Both the position numbers and the translations under genes were made by a program. Below, in pieces: positions 49,033 to 59,620 of a stretch of DNA of 64,000 nt. Under the pieces are notes generated by a model. It was not told the DNA's origin and searched no databases. It worked only from the letters and a program-made list of their open reading frames with translations. The DNA is from Orychophragmus violaceus (lineage: Eukaryota; Streptophyta; Magnoliopsida; Brassicales; Brassicaceae). Every line of letters begins with the position of its first letter. Positions within the stretch are counted from its first letter, which is position 1. The stretch spans positions 2,914,001-2,978,000 of the forward strand of contig CM058234.1 of assembly GCA_030180135.1 (NCBI GenBank). The letters are read 5' to 3'.

Positions 49033-49923
49033 CTATAAGGTAGAACTTGAAGTAATAACATGAATACCTGAGGAAGTAGTCTCATACATCAACTTCAACT
49101 CCTCATCATCTTCCATGAATTTAATGCAATCTCTCTTCCAATGCCCTGTCTCTTTACAGTAGCAGCACTTACCAACGTAAGAGGTATCTGACTTGGGCTC
49201 AGAAGACACACACTTGCCATGATTCAAAATCTGGACAACTTTGTCTTCGCCCTTGTCAGTACTAGGTTTAATAAACCCACCCTTCTCTATTATGAGATTA
49301 TACTGGGTACTCTTCACGTTTGGCTCAACTGTCTTGAGCATATCATGCAGTTTAGTCAGCGTCTTCGTTAAGCCTTTCTTGATATAGTTCCTTCTGAACT
49401 TATCATAGCTTGACGGCAGTGACTGCAGAATGATCTCAGTTGCCAATTCTTGGCTAACTGGATAATCCAGTTTCCTCAGGTTATCAATGTAACCCATCAT
49501 TTTACTGACATGAGGACTCACTGGATGATCATCTGGTAGCTTGCAGCTAGTGAGAGACTTAACCAACTGGTATCTCTCCACTCTTATCTGCTCCTGAATT
49601 TTCAATTTCAGGCTGCTGATCATCTTTATTGGCGACTCCATGTTCTCATATTGCTTCAGCAAATCTGAGTCTATGGTAGCCAATATCAGACCACGCACAT
49701 CTACCGTATCATTATAATGCTTATTCCAAGCATTATATACTGCATGAGAAGCATTGGACCCGATCCTCACGGGGAGAGCTCTCTCAAGGACATAGTCCTT
49801 TCTCTCCTGCCTGAGGACTAGCCTCAGGTTCCGCGACCAAGTCAAGAAATTTGATCCGTTCAGTTTGTCCATCTCAAGGACAGACCGGATCGAGAAAGTG
49901 TTTTGATTGTTTGTGCTAGTCAT
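49033..49923 (-). CDS. Copia gag of element C
   Basis: 296 residues from ATG at 49923. Starts MTSTNNQNTFSIRSVLEMDK, then the gag motif LNGSNFLTWSRNLRLVLRQE, a helical UBN2-like region (VKSLTSCKLPDDHPVSPHV, LPSSYDKFRRNY), and a CCHC knuckle C-CY-C-KETG-H-WKRD-C near residue 260. Frame open throughout; the stop lies just before the in-frame protease motif. It could still encode a particle protein. Confidence 0.8.
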   Translation of the reverse strand: MTSTNNQNTFSIRSVLEMDKLNGSNFLTWSRNLRLVLRQERKDYVLERALPVRIGSNASHAVYNAWNKHYNDTVDVRGLILATIDSDLLKQYENMESPIKMISSLKLKIQEQIRVERYQLVKSLTSCKLPDDHPVSPHVSKMMGYIDNLRKLDYPVSQELATEIILQSLPSSYDKFRRNYIKKGLTKTLTKLHDMLKTVEPNVKSTQYNLIIEKGGFIKPSTDKGEDKVVQILNHGKCVSSEPKSDTSYVGKCCYCKETGHWKRDCIKFMEDDEELKLMYETTSSGIHVITSSSTL

Positions 49924-51603
49924 AACTGAAAATTAAGATAAAATGATTTTAGTTAATATGTTCAATATGATTAATCTTGTATTATACTTAATATGATTAA
50001 TCTCGCATTATATTCAATAACATCAGTTACCCTCAATAGAATATAATGATTCCAAGATCCACATATAACTAAGATCAAAGTGGGCCACTGGCCGTCACCC
50101 AACCTTAGATTATATCGGTAAGCCCTATCTCGGCTAATTATATCCGTGATATAACTCTTGGTTGTGAATCTGGGCCCGAGGCCCAATCCACTCTGATGTC
50201 TCAAGGCTCGGGACTCCCGATGGCCTAGTCAAGAAAACCAGACTATACAGTCATGTAATCACTAATGTCTGGGACTCCCAATGACATTTATGAATCACAA
50301 ACCGTCTTACCCACGCAAAAGTAGACACCCTCACACTGTAAGGCCATGAATACAATTGAATGGACTTCGACAGCTGACATAGACTGGACAAGACATCCAA
50401 CGCTTGATATTATTTGAGGTTTGTAGGTTTATTAAAATCTCATCCCAAAATAGAAGATTACTATTTTGGAAAACTTTCCTTTTTGGGAAACCTACTAATT
50501 TTGGAAACTTTCTAAAATTGGAAACTTCCTAAAATTGGAAACTTTCTAAATATAGAAATTTCCTAAAATCCAAAACATGCAAATCTAGAAACTTCTAATT
50601 TAAGAAACTTTCTAATTTCAGAATTTTGGAAACTTATTAATTTAAAAATCGATTTTATAATTTTATAAAAATAAATTTTAAATTAATTCTGAAGAAAAGA
50701 CTCAAATAATTGGCCCAATTGTTTTAACTTCCTGGCCCGAGGCCCAAGAATTGGTTCATGTCCAAGACATAACCCAATTGCCCAATTAAATGACATAACC
50801 GGTCTGGTTCATTAAAATTGGTCTTAACCAAAATTAATTCTATGATGACCACAATTGTCAACCGGTTATTTACTAAACCAGATTTTCTCAATTTATTTGG
50901 TCCAACCAAATCAAATTAGAAAATCACTGGTTTAGGCACAAAATCCAATTTTTCGACTTTGGATTTCTTATCCAGGTTTAACCAGAACTTAATAAATTTA
51001 TTAAGTCTGTTTATTAAACCGTGACGATTAATTTTTAATAAAATTAAACCGAACCATTAACCGAAACGAACCGATTGGTCACGAACCGATCACGGTCGTG
51101 ACCTAGCCGCAATCGAGACGAGACATCGGCCAGCCGCACGAAACGGGACGGGACGCGATCCGAGATCGGTCCATCCCGATCACGCGACGATGCTCGGACG
51201 ACAGCAGGACGGGACGGCTCGGGTCGCGGGACGGTGCTGGCCGAGACGCGATCGGGACGGAGCAGGCTCGCGATCGGGACGGCCGAGTGCCTCACGCGAT
51301 CGTCCGACCATTCGATCCGATCCACACGATCGATCGGTCCAGCGCTTGTGATCGGCTCGACCACGCGACGCGATCCAACGATCGGTCCGTGCGTCTCACG
51401 ATCCGGACGTGCGGTTCGACCACACTCCGACGCAACCAATTCATATAGATTGGATCATGCGATTTCTTGTTTGTTTAGGTTTTAATTCTTTGTTTCTTAA
51501 GTGTTTTCTCTTATCAGTAGATTGATTCAAAAACACCTCTTTAAACAATCCTAAACATGATTCTAAACAAGAAAAACCACAGAACCAATGGCTCTGATAC
51601 CAC

Positions 51604-52242
51604 TGTTGGATAGTTTAGTGTCTCCTGATTCAATTCTCAGATTGATTCATCCTACTAAACATGCAGATCTAGGTTCTCTTGATTAGAAACATAATAGATC
51701 TCACCTGTTACCTTGTTTATGCAGCGGAATGGAAGGTACGGGTCAGAGATCAGCAGAACCACCAAGAGATGGATCCTCCAAAGGCTCACACACGCACGCA
51801 CAGGAAAGTGGCTGCTAGACCGAAGAGGAGGGAGGCCGCAGAGAGAGAGATCAGAGGCGCAGAAGAGGCTTAGGGAAATAAGAGCTAGGTCAAGTTTTTA
51901 ATTAAAAACCCTTGTCCAGTCTTGTTGGGCCTTTTGGGCCCAATTCCCAGTCTGATTAAATCCCTTAGATTTAATCAGGCCCTTTAATCTCTCTCTTAAT
52001 ACAGTAAATGCCTAGCACTTTTACCGTACTTTTGCTAAACCGTTCCTTCGTATTTTCCCGTTAGCTTAGGCGTGTGACCCATATGGGATCATATAATAAA
52101 GGCAATAAATCCGAGATTTATAGATCATGAGCGGACTCTAGCAAGCCATCATGACCCCCAGTATTATATGACTTATGTCTGATCATTGACATACTCTTAC
52201 TTTTTAGAGACAGTACAGAGATTACTGGACATAATTTCAACA
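51604..52242 (-). repeat. LTR of element C (5' LTR in element orientation)
   Basis: 639 bp, almost identical to the other copy; followed by GAGAC and then element B sequence (CGCACTTAAATACTTGCAG). Confidence 0.9.
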
Positions 52243-52514
52243 GAGACCGCACTTAAATACTTGCAGAAGTCAGTAGGGAGAATTTGAATGCTTGAATGTG
52301 ATTGTGGAGTTTACCTAGGACAGTTGCTAAGTGTGGGGGAAGTACATGTTGGTCTTGATATCCTGTGATTGATTCTTTCAGTGGTTTACTAAGGGGAATC
52401 TGAGTATTGTAGCTTCTAGGATGAAATGAGTTTCTGAAGAGTTTTCAAACCTCTTCACCATGCTTTAGTTCTCTGTTTTGCTTGAGGGCAAGCAAAGGCT
52501 AAGTGTGGGGGAGT

Positions 52515-53682
52515 TGATATATCATGGTTTTTACTAGTTTTAGGCCATGATATAAGTGTGTTTTAGTGTCTTTTGTGTTCTTTTAGAGTCTTTTACAGGT
52601 ATAATCAGGTTTGGAGCATACTTGGTGATTATGGCACTTTTTGGAGATTTTTGGAGTGATTGGCCGAGAGATAGAGTTCACTGTCCGAAACAGAGGAATG
52701 CGTCGATCGTTGCACACCTGCAACGATCGTTGCACCAGCGAGATGGGCCAAAACTCGGCGGTTTATAAAGAGTCAAGATATTGCACTTTGATCCATAAGT
52801 TCCTGATATTTACAAAGAAGCCCCTGGCCGAGATTAGACCTATATAATAGAGTTTTTGGTGTTTTAATTAGATACGTTTTACATTACACTTTGATAATTA
52901 AGAGCAGAGGATTTTTAGAGCTTTTGGGGCTGATCTGAACCTTTACTTCATCTGTATTTGGAGAAGATTTCGAACCCCTTTTACTCTTATTCTTTTATGC
53001 AATTTATTCATCATATGATTATGTTTTCATTATCTATGTCTGAGTAGATTCCTTGTTAGGTTTAGGGTTTCTCACATAGGATTTCATGACTTGCTAGACT
53101 TGTTAAATTCAGTTAAGGATTCATAACTATATCTGTTCTTCAATCTAATTGTGCTTAAAGCTAGTTCTAACCTGATCAATTAGAATCTAGATCTTAGGTT
53201 GCTAAATACGTCACGGAAGTGGGGTTTAGGAATTTGAACTAATTAGGTTGAGCAATTAAACTACTCGCAAACGAAAGTTTGGTTTAGGATAATTGTGAAC
53301 ATATCAAACCTGGAGTTAATGCTAGTTTAATCTGTTAGTTCTCGCAAACGAAAGTTTGGTTTGCTGCACTTAGACTTAGAGAATTATCGCAAAGGAATTT
53401 GGTTAGTTCTATATCTGTGTTTTGAGTTCTAGAACTGTGCTTAATTAGATCCTTACTGAATGAACTGTCTGCTTGTCTGATTTCCTGAGAACGCCCTAGC
53501 CTTAGCGCTTTTAATTACTTGCTTTCACAACCGTTAATCTCTGCTACTGATTTACTTTCTCGCACCGCTTTTAATTCAATCACATTGTTTTCTTCCTAGT
53601 ATTAATCCGTTTCGTACTATTGAATACCAGAGTCCCTGTGGATTCGATAACCCTATATACTACAACTACTGAACTGTGCACT
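52515..53682 (+). repeat. 3' LTR of element B, truncated
   Basis: Matches the 5' LTR to GAACTGTGCACT, then switches directly to the duplicated piece of element A. The last ~39 bp of the LTR are missing. The two bases CT at the junction are common to both partners. Confidence 0.85.
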
Positions 53683-53795
53683 CAAAGCTCAAGTCAACTT
53701 GACTGAAGAAGACCTATATGCGGTGGTCACTGAAGCAAACGTGGCTGAAGATAATGCGGATAATCCCAAAACGTGGTGGTATGACACCTGTGCCA
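53681..53795 (+). repeat. Right copy of the 115-bp duplication flanking element B
   Basis: See the left copy; it begins mid-gag of element A and ends at the protease active site, after which the element A pol continues uninterrupted. Confidence 0.9.
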
Positions 53796-56396
53796 CTACT
53801 CACATCTGCATTGACAGGGGCATGTTTTCCACCTACCAGAAGAGCAAGACTGAAGCTCACCTTCTGATGGGAAATGTGTCACACTCCAAGATTAAAGGTA
53901 CTGGAAAGGTGGTCTTGAAGATGACTTCGGGAAAGGAAGTCACTCTAACCAACGTGAAAAATGTGAGACATGTGTACAAGTAAAACTCACAAAACACCAT
54001 CTCCTCCTGTTGAAAGAACAACTGAACCACTAGGCTTAATACACACAAATTTATGCGACTTAAAGTTGGTACAAACTAGAGGAGGTAAAAAGTATTTCGT
54101 CACATTCATAGATGATTGTACAAAATATTGCTACGTATACTTGTTGCGTAATAAAGATGAAGTCTTGGAGAAATTCAAAGAATATAAACTCGAAGTTGAA
54201 AATCAACTCGGAAAAACTATTAAAATAGTTATAAGTGATATAGGAGGTGAATATGATGGACCATTTAATGTGTTTTGTCAAGAAAAGGACATTATACATC
54301 AAACTACCGCTCCCTACTCACAGGAATCTTACGAAGTTGCGGAACGAAAGAACCGAACTCTAAAAGAAATGATGAATGCAACGTTGCAGGAATCTTGGTT
54401 ACCCCAGAATCTGTGGGGGGAAGCGCTCCTTACCACAAACTATATCCTCAAAAAAATACCACACAAAGTAAGTGGCAAAACGCCATATGAACTTTGGAAA
54501 GGTAAAGTACCTTCTTACAAATACCTGAAAGTGTGAGGGGGGTGCCTAGCAAAAGTCGCAATACCACCTCCGAAAAAGGTCTCAGTCGAACCTAAGACAG
54601 TTGATTGTATCTTCATTGGATATGCACACAATAATAATGCTTATCGGTTTCTGGTTCACAAATCAGACATACCAGATATCCATGTAAATACAATAATGGA
54701 ATCAAGGAATGTGTCTTTCTTTGAACATATCTTTCCATGTAAGGATAAAAAACGAAATCGTGAAGAAAAAGATCCTAGCACTTCTATAAACGAGGCTAGT
54801 ACTTCTGGTGGTCCATTAAATGAAGTGGACGAAGAAGAAGAACCTAGACGAAGCAAAAGAGCTCGTAAGGAAAAATCTTTCGGTCATGACTTCATGATGG
54901 TCTTTCTCCTAGAGAATGAACCAAGAACGTACACTGAAGCCATGTTTACACCAGATGAACCTTCTTGGAAGGAAGCTGTCAATAGTGAGATCGACTCCAT
55001 TATGCAATACCATACATGGGAAATAATCGATCTACCTGAACGGTTTAAAGCAATAGGGTGTAAATGGATATTCAAAACAAAATTGAAAACAGATGGCTCA
55101 ACTGATAAGTACAAGGCTAGACTTGTGGTATAAGGATTCCGACAGAAATAAGGTCTGGACTTATTTGACACATATTCTCTTGTAACGAGAATAACTTCGA
55201 TCAGAATGCTGATTGGAATCGCAGCCTTAAGAAATCTGGAAATATATCAAATGGATGTTAAAACAGCTTTTCTAAATGGTGATTTAGAAGAGGAAATATA
55301 TATGAAATAACCCGAAGGATTTATTGTCCCGGGAAAAGAACACAAAGTTTGTAAACTTGTGAAATCATTGTATGGACTTAAGCAAGCTCCGAAACAATGG
55401 CATGAAAAATTTGACAACACAATGATGTCAAATGGATTCAGCATAAATAAATGTGATAAATGCTTCTACATAAAGAATACTCCAAGTGGGTATATTTTAT
55501 TATGCTTATATGTAGATGACATGTTGATTATTGGCATCAACAAAGACATGATTCAACAAACTAAGAACATGCTTCGTGGAAAGTTTGACATGAAAGACAT
55601 GGGTTTAGCAGACGTCATTCTAGGAATAAAAATCATAATAACTTCAGACGGAATCATTCTATATCAAGATCACTATGCTGAAAAGATACTTGAGCTATTC
55701 AAAAGGCACAGCAAAAACTCCAGTTGACTCTCAACTTCACTTGGCCAAAAATTCAGGTGAAGCTGTGTCACAAGTAGAGTATGCACGCGTTATTGGGAGT
55801 CTTATGTACTTAATCAACTGTACTATACCAGATTTGGCACATGCGGTAAATGTACTAAGTCGCTACACAAGTAATCCAGGTCACAAACACTGGAAAGCCA
55901 AAAAAAGAGTATTAAATTACTTACGATATACAAAAAGTTATGGTATCCACTATGGTAGAGAACCCGCAATTTTGGAAGGATACAGTGACGCAAACTAGAT
56001 ATATGATTCAAAAAACTCAAAATCCACAAGTGGATATGTCTTTACCCTAGGAGGTGGAGCAGTATCATGGAAATCTTCCAAACAAGCTCTACTGGGTAGA
56101 TCAACCATGGAGTCTGAATTCATTGCACTAAACAAAGCTGCTGAAGAGGCTGAATGGATTCGAAATTTCTCGGAAGATATTCCATTGTGGAAGAAACCAG
56201 TTCCGGCATTACGTGTACACTGCGATAGCCAATCGGCTATAGTCCGGGCACTGAATAATCTCTATAATGGTAAATCACGTCACATAAGAAGACGACATAA
56301 AACCATTAGGCATATGATCTCAAGTGGTGTAATCATAATAGATTATATCAAATCAGCTGACAACCTAGCGGATCCATTTACTAAAGGTTTGTCATG
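53699..56396 (+). pseudogene. Copia pol of element A (protease, integrase, RT, RNase H), broken
   Basis: Protease start WWYDTCATTHICID has C in place of the catalytic-loop G. Integrase core: FVTFIDDCTKYCYVYLL, IKIVISDIGGEYDG, YEVAERKNRTLKEM (E to A-type changes near the catalytic Glu). RT: WKEAVNSEIDSI, KTAFLNGDLEEEIYM, SLYGLKQAPKQWH, CLYVDDMLI. RNase H: GYSDAN, STMESEFIALNKAAEEAEW, NLADPFTKGLS. Stops or frame breaks occur near 53981, 54536, 55133, 55150, 55309, 55700 and 55998. The GAG-pre-integrase zinc part is largely gone near 53985. Clearly dead. Confidence 0.85.
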
Positions 56397-57054
56397 AGAT
56401 CAAGTTGTAAAATCATCGAAGGGAATGGGCTTAAAGCCTATAACTCGAGAGGATGTTTGATGGAAACCCCACCTACGTGACTGGAGATTCCAAGATGTCA
56501 GGTTCAAAGGGAAAACTAAATTGAACATAATTTTATCAAGCAATGAAAGACTTCTTGTCTTTACTCAGTTCCCAAGATGATAACAGTGCTAACATACATA
56601 AGATTTGTATGTGTAAAGAGGATAAGCATAGTTTTTAATGATAAGTCCATAGCTTTGATATATCAGTGGAGTATTAAAGATACTTCTTAAAACAAAGACT
56701 ACTGGCAAATCACCTACTGAGTGTGAAATGGGGCCGTTTCCAGGAGAATGAAAACGAACACAATAGAGAACTTAGTTCTACGAGAAAATGAAATTGGGTT
56801 ATACATGTTGTCTCGGTTTACATAAAAATCCGGGTGGTTCAAGACATCATGTTCACCTCCTGTCCAAGTAACCCGACAGATATTAACAATGAGTGGTTCA
56901 AGGCTGAAATATGCTACTATCTCAAACACAGTGATTTTTCGCTTATACTCTCGGAAGTCTGTCTAGTCTAGTCGAATCGTGTCTAGTCTAGTCGAGTCTG
57001 TCCAGTCAGTCTAGTTGTCCTATGTTTAGAGTCATTTCTATTCATGTGGGGGAT

Positions 57055-57550
57055 TGTTGGGCCAATATTTTAATGAACATATGGTTTATAAAATATTGTA
57101 TGAATTGAAAAGAAATGAGTTTGGGCCAATAAAATTGGTGAAACCTTTTTTGCTCTCCAAAGTTAAGTGGGAACTTAATTTGTCCCACATTGGAAGCAAG
57201 AGAAGTTTTGGAGTCTTTCTGTCTCCTATATATAGAAACCCATCTCTCTCTCAAATAAATCATCCCTTCATACATATATTTCTCAACTCAAAATCCAGCA
57301 ATCTCTCTCGTCTTCTTTCTTATCGTAAGTCCGAGAGTATTCGTAGATTCTAAGTTCGCAGATTTTTTGATCGAGTGTCACGATCTTAGTCTCAAAGCAG
57401 TTGTATCATGGGATTCATTATCACATCAAACCGTTACACTGCAGGAGATATTTTGAATTAAGGAAAGAGATCATCTCGCCTCTTTTTCTTAATCGTGTTT
57501 TCCATCGGTTTTTCCAAACAGTTTTTGTCTCCGTATTTTTTCGGCCTACA
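57055..57550 (+). repeat. 3' LTR of element A
   Basis: Starts TGTTGGGCCAATATTTTAAT after a GTGGGGGAT purine tract and ends at CGGCCTACA, next to DPH2-copy sequence GACACAACTTATGG. Confidence 0.8.
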
Positions 57551-58226
57551 GACACAACTTATGGTAGTTGCTGCATTGATGAAGTTGGAGCTTTGCATAT
57601 TGATGCTGAATGTGTTGTCCACTATGGACAAACATGTCTAAGCCCGTGAGTTCTTGTCCACCATTGTTCTTGATTTCATTCCTGTATCTTTGAAAAAAAT
57701 GTCTTATTGTGCGATTTTTTGCAAGACATCGGTTCTTCCAGTATTCTTCGTTTTTGGGAAAGCTTCAATAAAAGTCTCGATCTGTGTAAAGCATTTGCTA
57801 GATTACTCGTCTAAGAGCGACAAGCCTATTCTAGTATGGGAACCTAGTTGAAATAGTGAAAAAAGAGTTCTGTGTTTTTACTCTTTTGTTGTTGTTTGCA
57901 TTGGTTTCAGATTCTTTATGGACAAGAATACGCTCATGTGATCCCCTGTATTCAAGAAGAATTAGGATTATCGAAGGCCGACTCGCAGTTGAAGTTCTAT
58001 GTAGCCAATGTCTTGTGTTCATTCATTAGTCCATTCAAGATCCTAGAGAATCAATGGAGCATCCACAACCATCTGGAGAAAGTGGTTCTAATGATAGCTT
58101 GTCCTCATCTAGAAACTATAGATTAGGAGGGTTAACTTGGGATTTACCAGAAGGTAACAAAATCGAGGACTATTTACTTTTCTAGATCGGTTCTGACAAT
58201 TCAGCTTTCGCCAATGTTGTACTCAC

Positions 58227-59175
58227 CAGTGTTTTAAAAATCGGCCTAGGCGCTACAAAAACTAAACCAGAGTGATTAATCTATAATCGGTAATTAAAAT
58301 CGCCGGTTCGGTTCAGTCGGTATAAATCGGTTAAAATCGGCCAACTCGGTTCAAATCGCCCAACTCGGTACAAATCGGTACAAATCGATTAAAATCGGCC
58401 AACTCGGTTCAAATCATCCAACTCGGTGTTATTAAAATGATGTCGTTTTAATAATAGAAAAACAAAATTAAAAAAAAAAATAGGAAAAGAAATCGTTCTA
58501 TTCCTCTCTGCCTCTGCGTTTGTGTTCTTCTTCCATTCAATAGGTTCTGCTTCTTCTCTGCTTCTGCATCTTTTTGTACATTGATGTTTTGTTTTTTTTT
58601 CTTTAGGTTTGATTGTTCATAATTCATCATTCACGATTTACTTTGTTCATGATTCAATGTTCATGAATATTATCTCTGATGTTCGCTTTAACGGCTCCGA
58701 TGGTTGACCCGTTCTACGGATTTAAATATTAATATTGCTAGGAGATCTTAAATATTAATATTGCTAGTGAAGGAACCTCAAACGAATTGAAGAAGAAGAC
58801 TTTACTAGAGATATTGAATTTGAAGATGATAGTGAGCACGTGGTGAACATGGATTAGCTTAGGGAAGAAGAAATTGTTGCTTCTTAATATTGTTGAATTT
58901 TTAGAATATGGTTTACCTTTTGCTTTTAACTTTGATTTGGAATTGGATTTTGAATTGGATTGTTTGGATTTTAGAATTATCTTATACATTGTTTGACATT
59001 TTATTTTTAAAAAAGTTATGTTTTATGAAATTATTACAATTTTTTCATATAATTATATATATACACAATCGTTAAAAATTCATTAACCTAGGCCCCGACT
59101 AGTCCCCGCCTAGGCGTTCTAAGCACTAGGCCCGTCCCAACGCCTAAGTACCGCCTAGTGATTTTTTGAACACTA
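58227..59175. mobile_element. Non-autonomous hAT-like element in exon 4 of the DPH2 copy
   Basis: 949 bp. It starts CAGTGTTTTAAAAATCGGCC; its right end, read in reverse, starts TAGTGTTCAAAAAATCACTA. It is flanked by perfect 8-bp duplications GTACTCAC (58219-58226, 59176-59183). The intact DPH2 gene has the single uninterrupted GTACTCAC. An 8-bp duplication and CAGTG ends define the hAT superfamily. Subterminal CCTAGGCG words recur in both orientations, and tandem AAATCGG(C/T) units lie near 58310-58430. No transposase ORF. Confidence 0.85.
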
Positions 59176-59360
59176 GTACTCACCTTCAATGGTTGTGACA
59201 TAGGTATATGGTTTTATCCATGGCTATTTTCTTGATCTACTGACATTTTCATTGTCTGCTCTGGCTGTTTTCTTTGTTGATCTTAGTCAGATATGATGCT
59301 GAAGAAGATTCGTTGATGACATAATTTACTCAGCAGAGAAGGATACTTAAACGGCGGTAT

Positions 59361-59620
59361 TGTTATGTAAACTTCACAATAAGAAATTACTCTTCTTATT
59401 AATCTTAAGGAAATAACTCAAACCTTAAGCTTATAATCTCATAAGTTATGCAACAACCTTGCATCTCCTTTTATAAGGTTACAAGAATATTCTAGACTTC
59501 CTAATAGATAACTCCTAAGGAAGATTTCCATATTTTAGATAACTCCTAAATAAATGGAAATCTAACATTTAGATAACTCCTAAATGTATATCTTAGATTT
59601 ACTTCGAGCTTATCACAACA
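59361..59620 (-). repeat. LTR of element E (3' LTR in element orientation)
   Basis: 260 bp; contains three internal AGATAACTCCTAA words (about 59505, 59538 and 59572). The pol reading frame ends about 20 bp inside it. Confidence 0.9.

Larger units (their letters stand above)
45056..52242 (-). mobile_element. Element C: recent Ty1/Copia retrotransposon, pol decayed
   Basis: LTRs of 639 bp at 45056-45694 and 51604-52242 (TGTTGGATAG...TTCAACA) differ by only one base that I can see. Both borders carry the 5-bp target duplication GAGAC, and element D preserves the empty site in its own copy of this region. The primer site TGGTATCAGAGCC (minus; 51590-51602) marks the minus orientation. Gag is nearly intact, but integrase, RT and RNase H are shrunken and full of stops. 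A high-GC block lies between primer site and gag. Confidence 0.9.
39849..53682 (+). mobile_element. Element B: non-autonomous Athila-type (Gypsy) LTR retrotransposon
   Basis: The 5' LTR TGATATATCATGG...CCTATCA (39849-41055) is followed by a tRNA-Asp primer site (41062-41079) with one mismatch. The 3' LTR begins at 52515 after GTGTGGGGGAGT and lacks its last ~39 bp. Gag-protease is present, but there is no RT, RNase H or integrase. LTR differences are few (about 8 seen over ~1.17 kb). Copia C interrupts the 3' noncoding part. The element sits in the gag/protease junction of Copia A. Confidence 0.88.
37998..57550 (+). mobile_element. Element A: old Ty1/Copia retrotransposon, host of nested elements
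   Basis: LTRs start TGYTGGGCCAATATTTTAAT at 37998 and 57055 and can be aligned for about 495 bp with roughly 5% differences plus a 10-bp gap. A purine tract, GTGGGGGATTG, precedes the right LTR. The gag is left of element B and the pol right of it. The element split the second exon of the DPH2 copy, but no target duplication is visible. A few bases of target seem lost at the right border, and the 5' copy runs on past the point where the 3' LTR stops, so the right end is probably deleted. Confidence 0.85.

Noticed and set aside
51044..51485. 131-residue minus frame in the GC-rich block of element C as a protein
   Set aside because: It is an Arg/Ser/Asp-rich translation of CGATCG-type words, open in both directions because GC-rich DNA has few stops; no start context or homology.
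57401..58126. Second functional DPH2 gene
   Set aside because: Missing exon 1, mutated acceptor, frame loss, two stops and several insertions rule out a working product.
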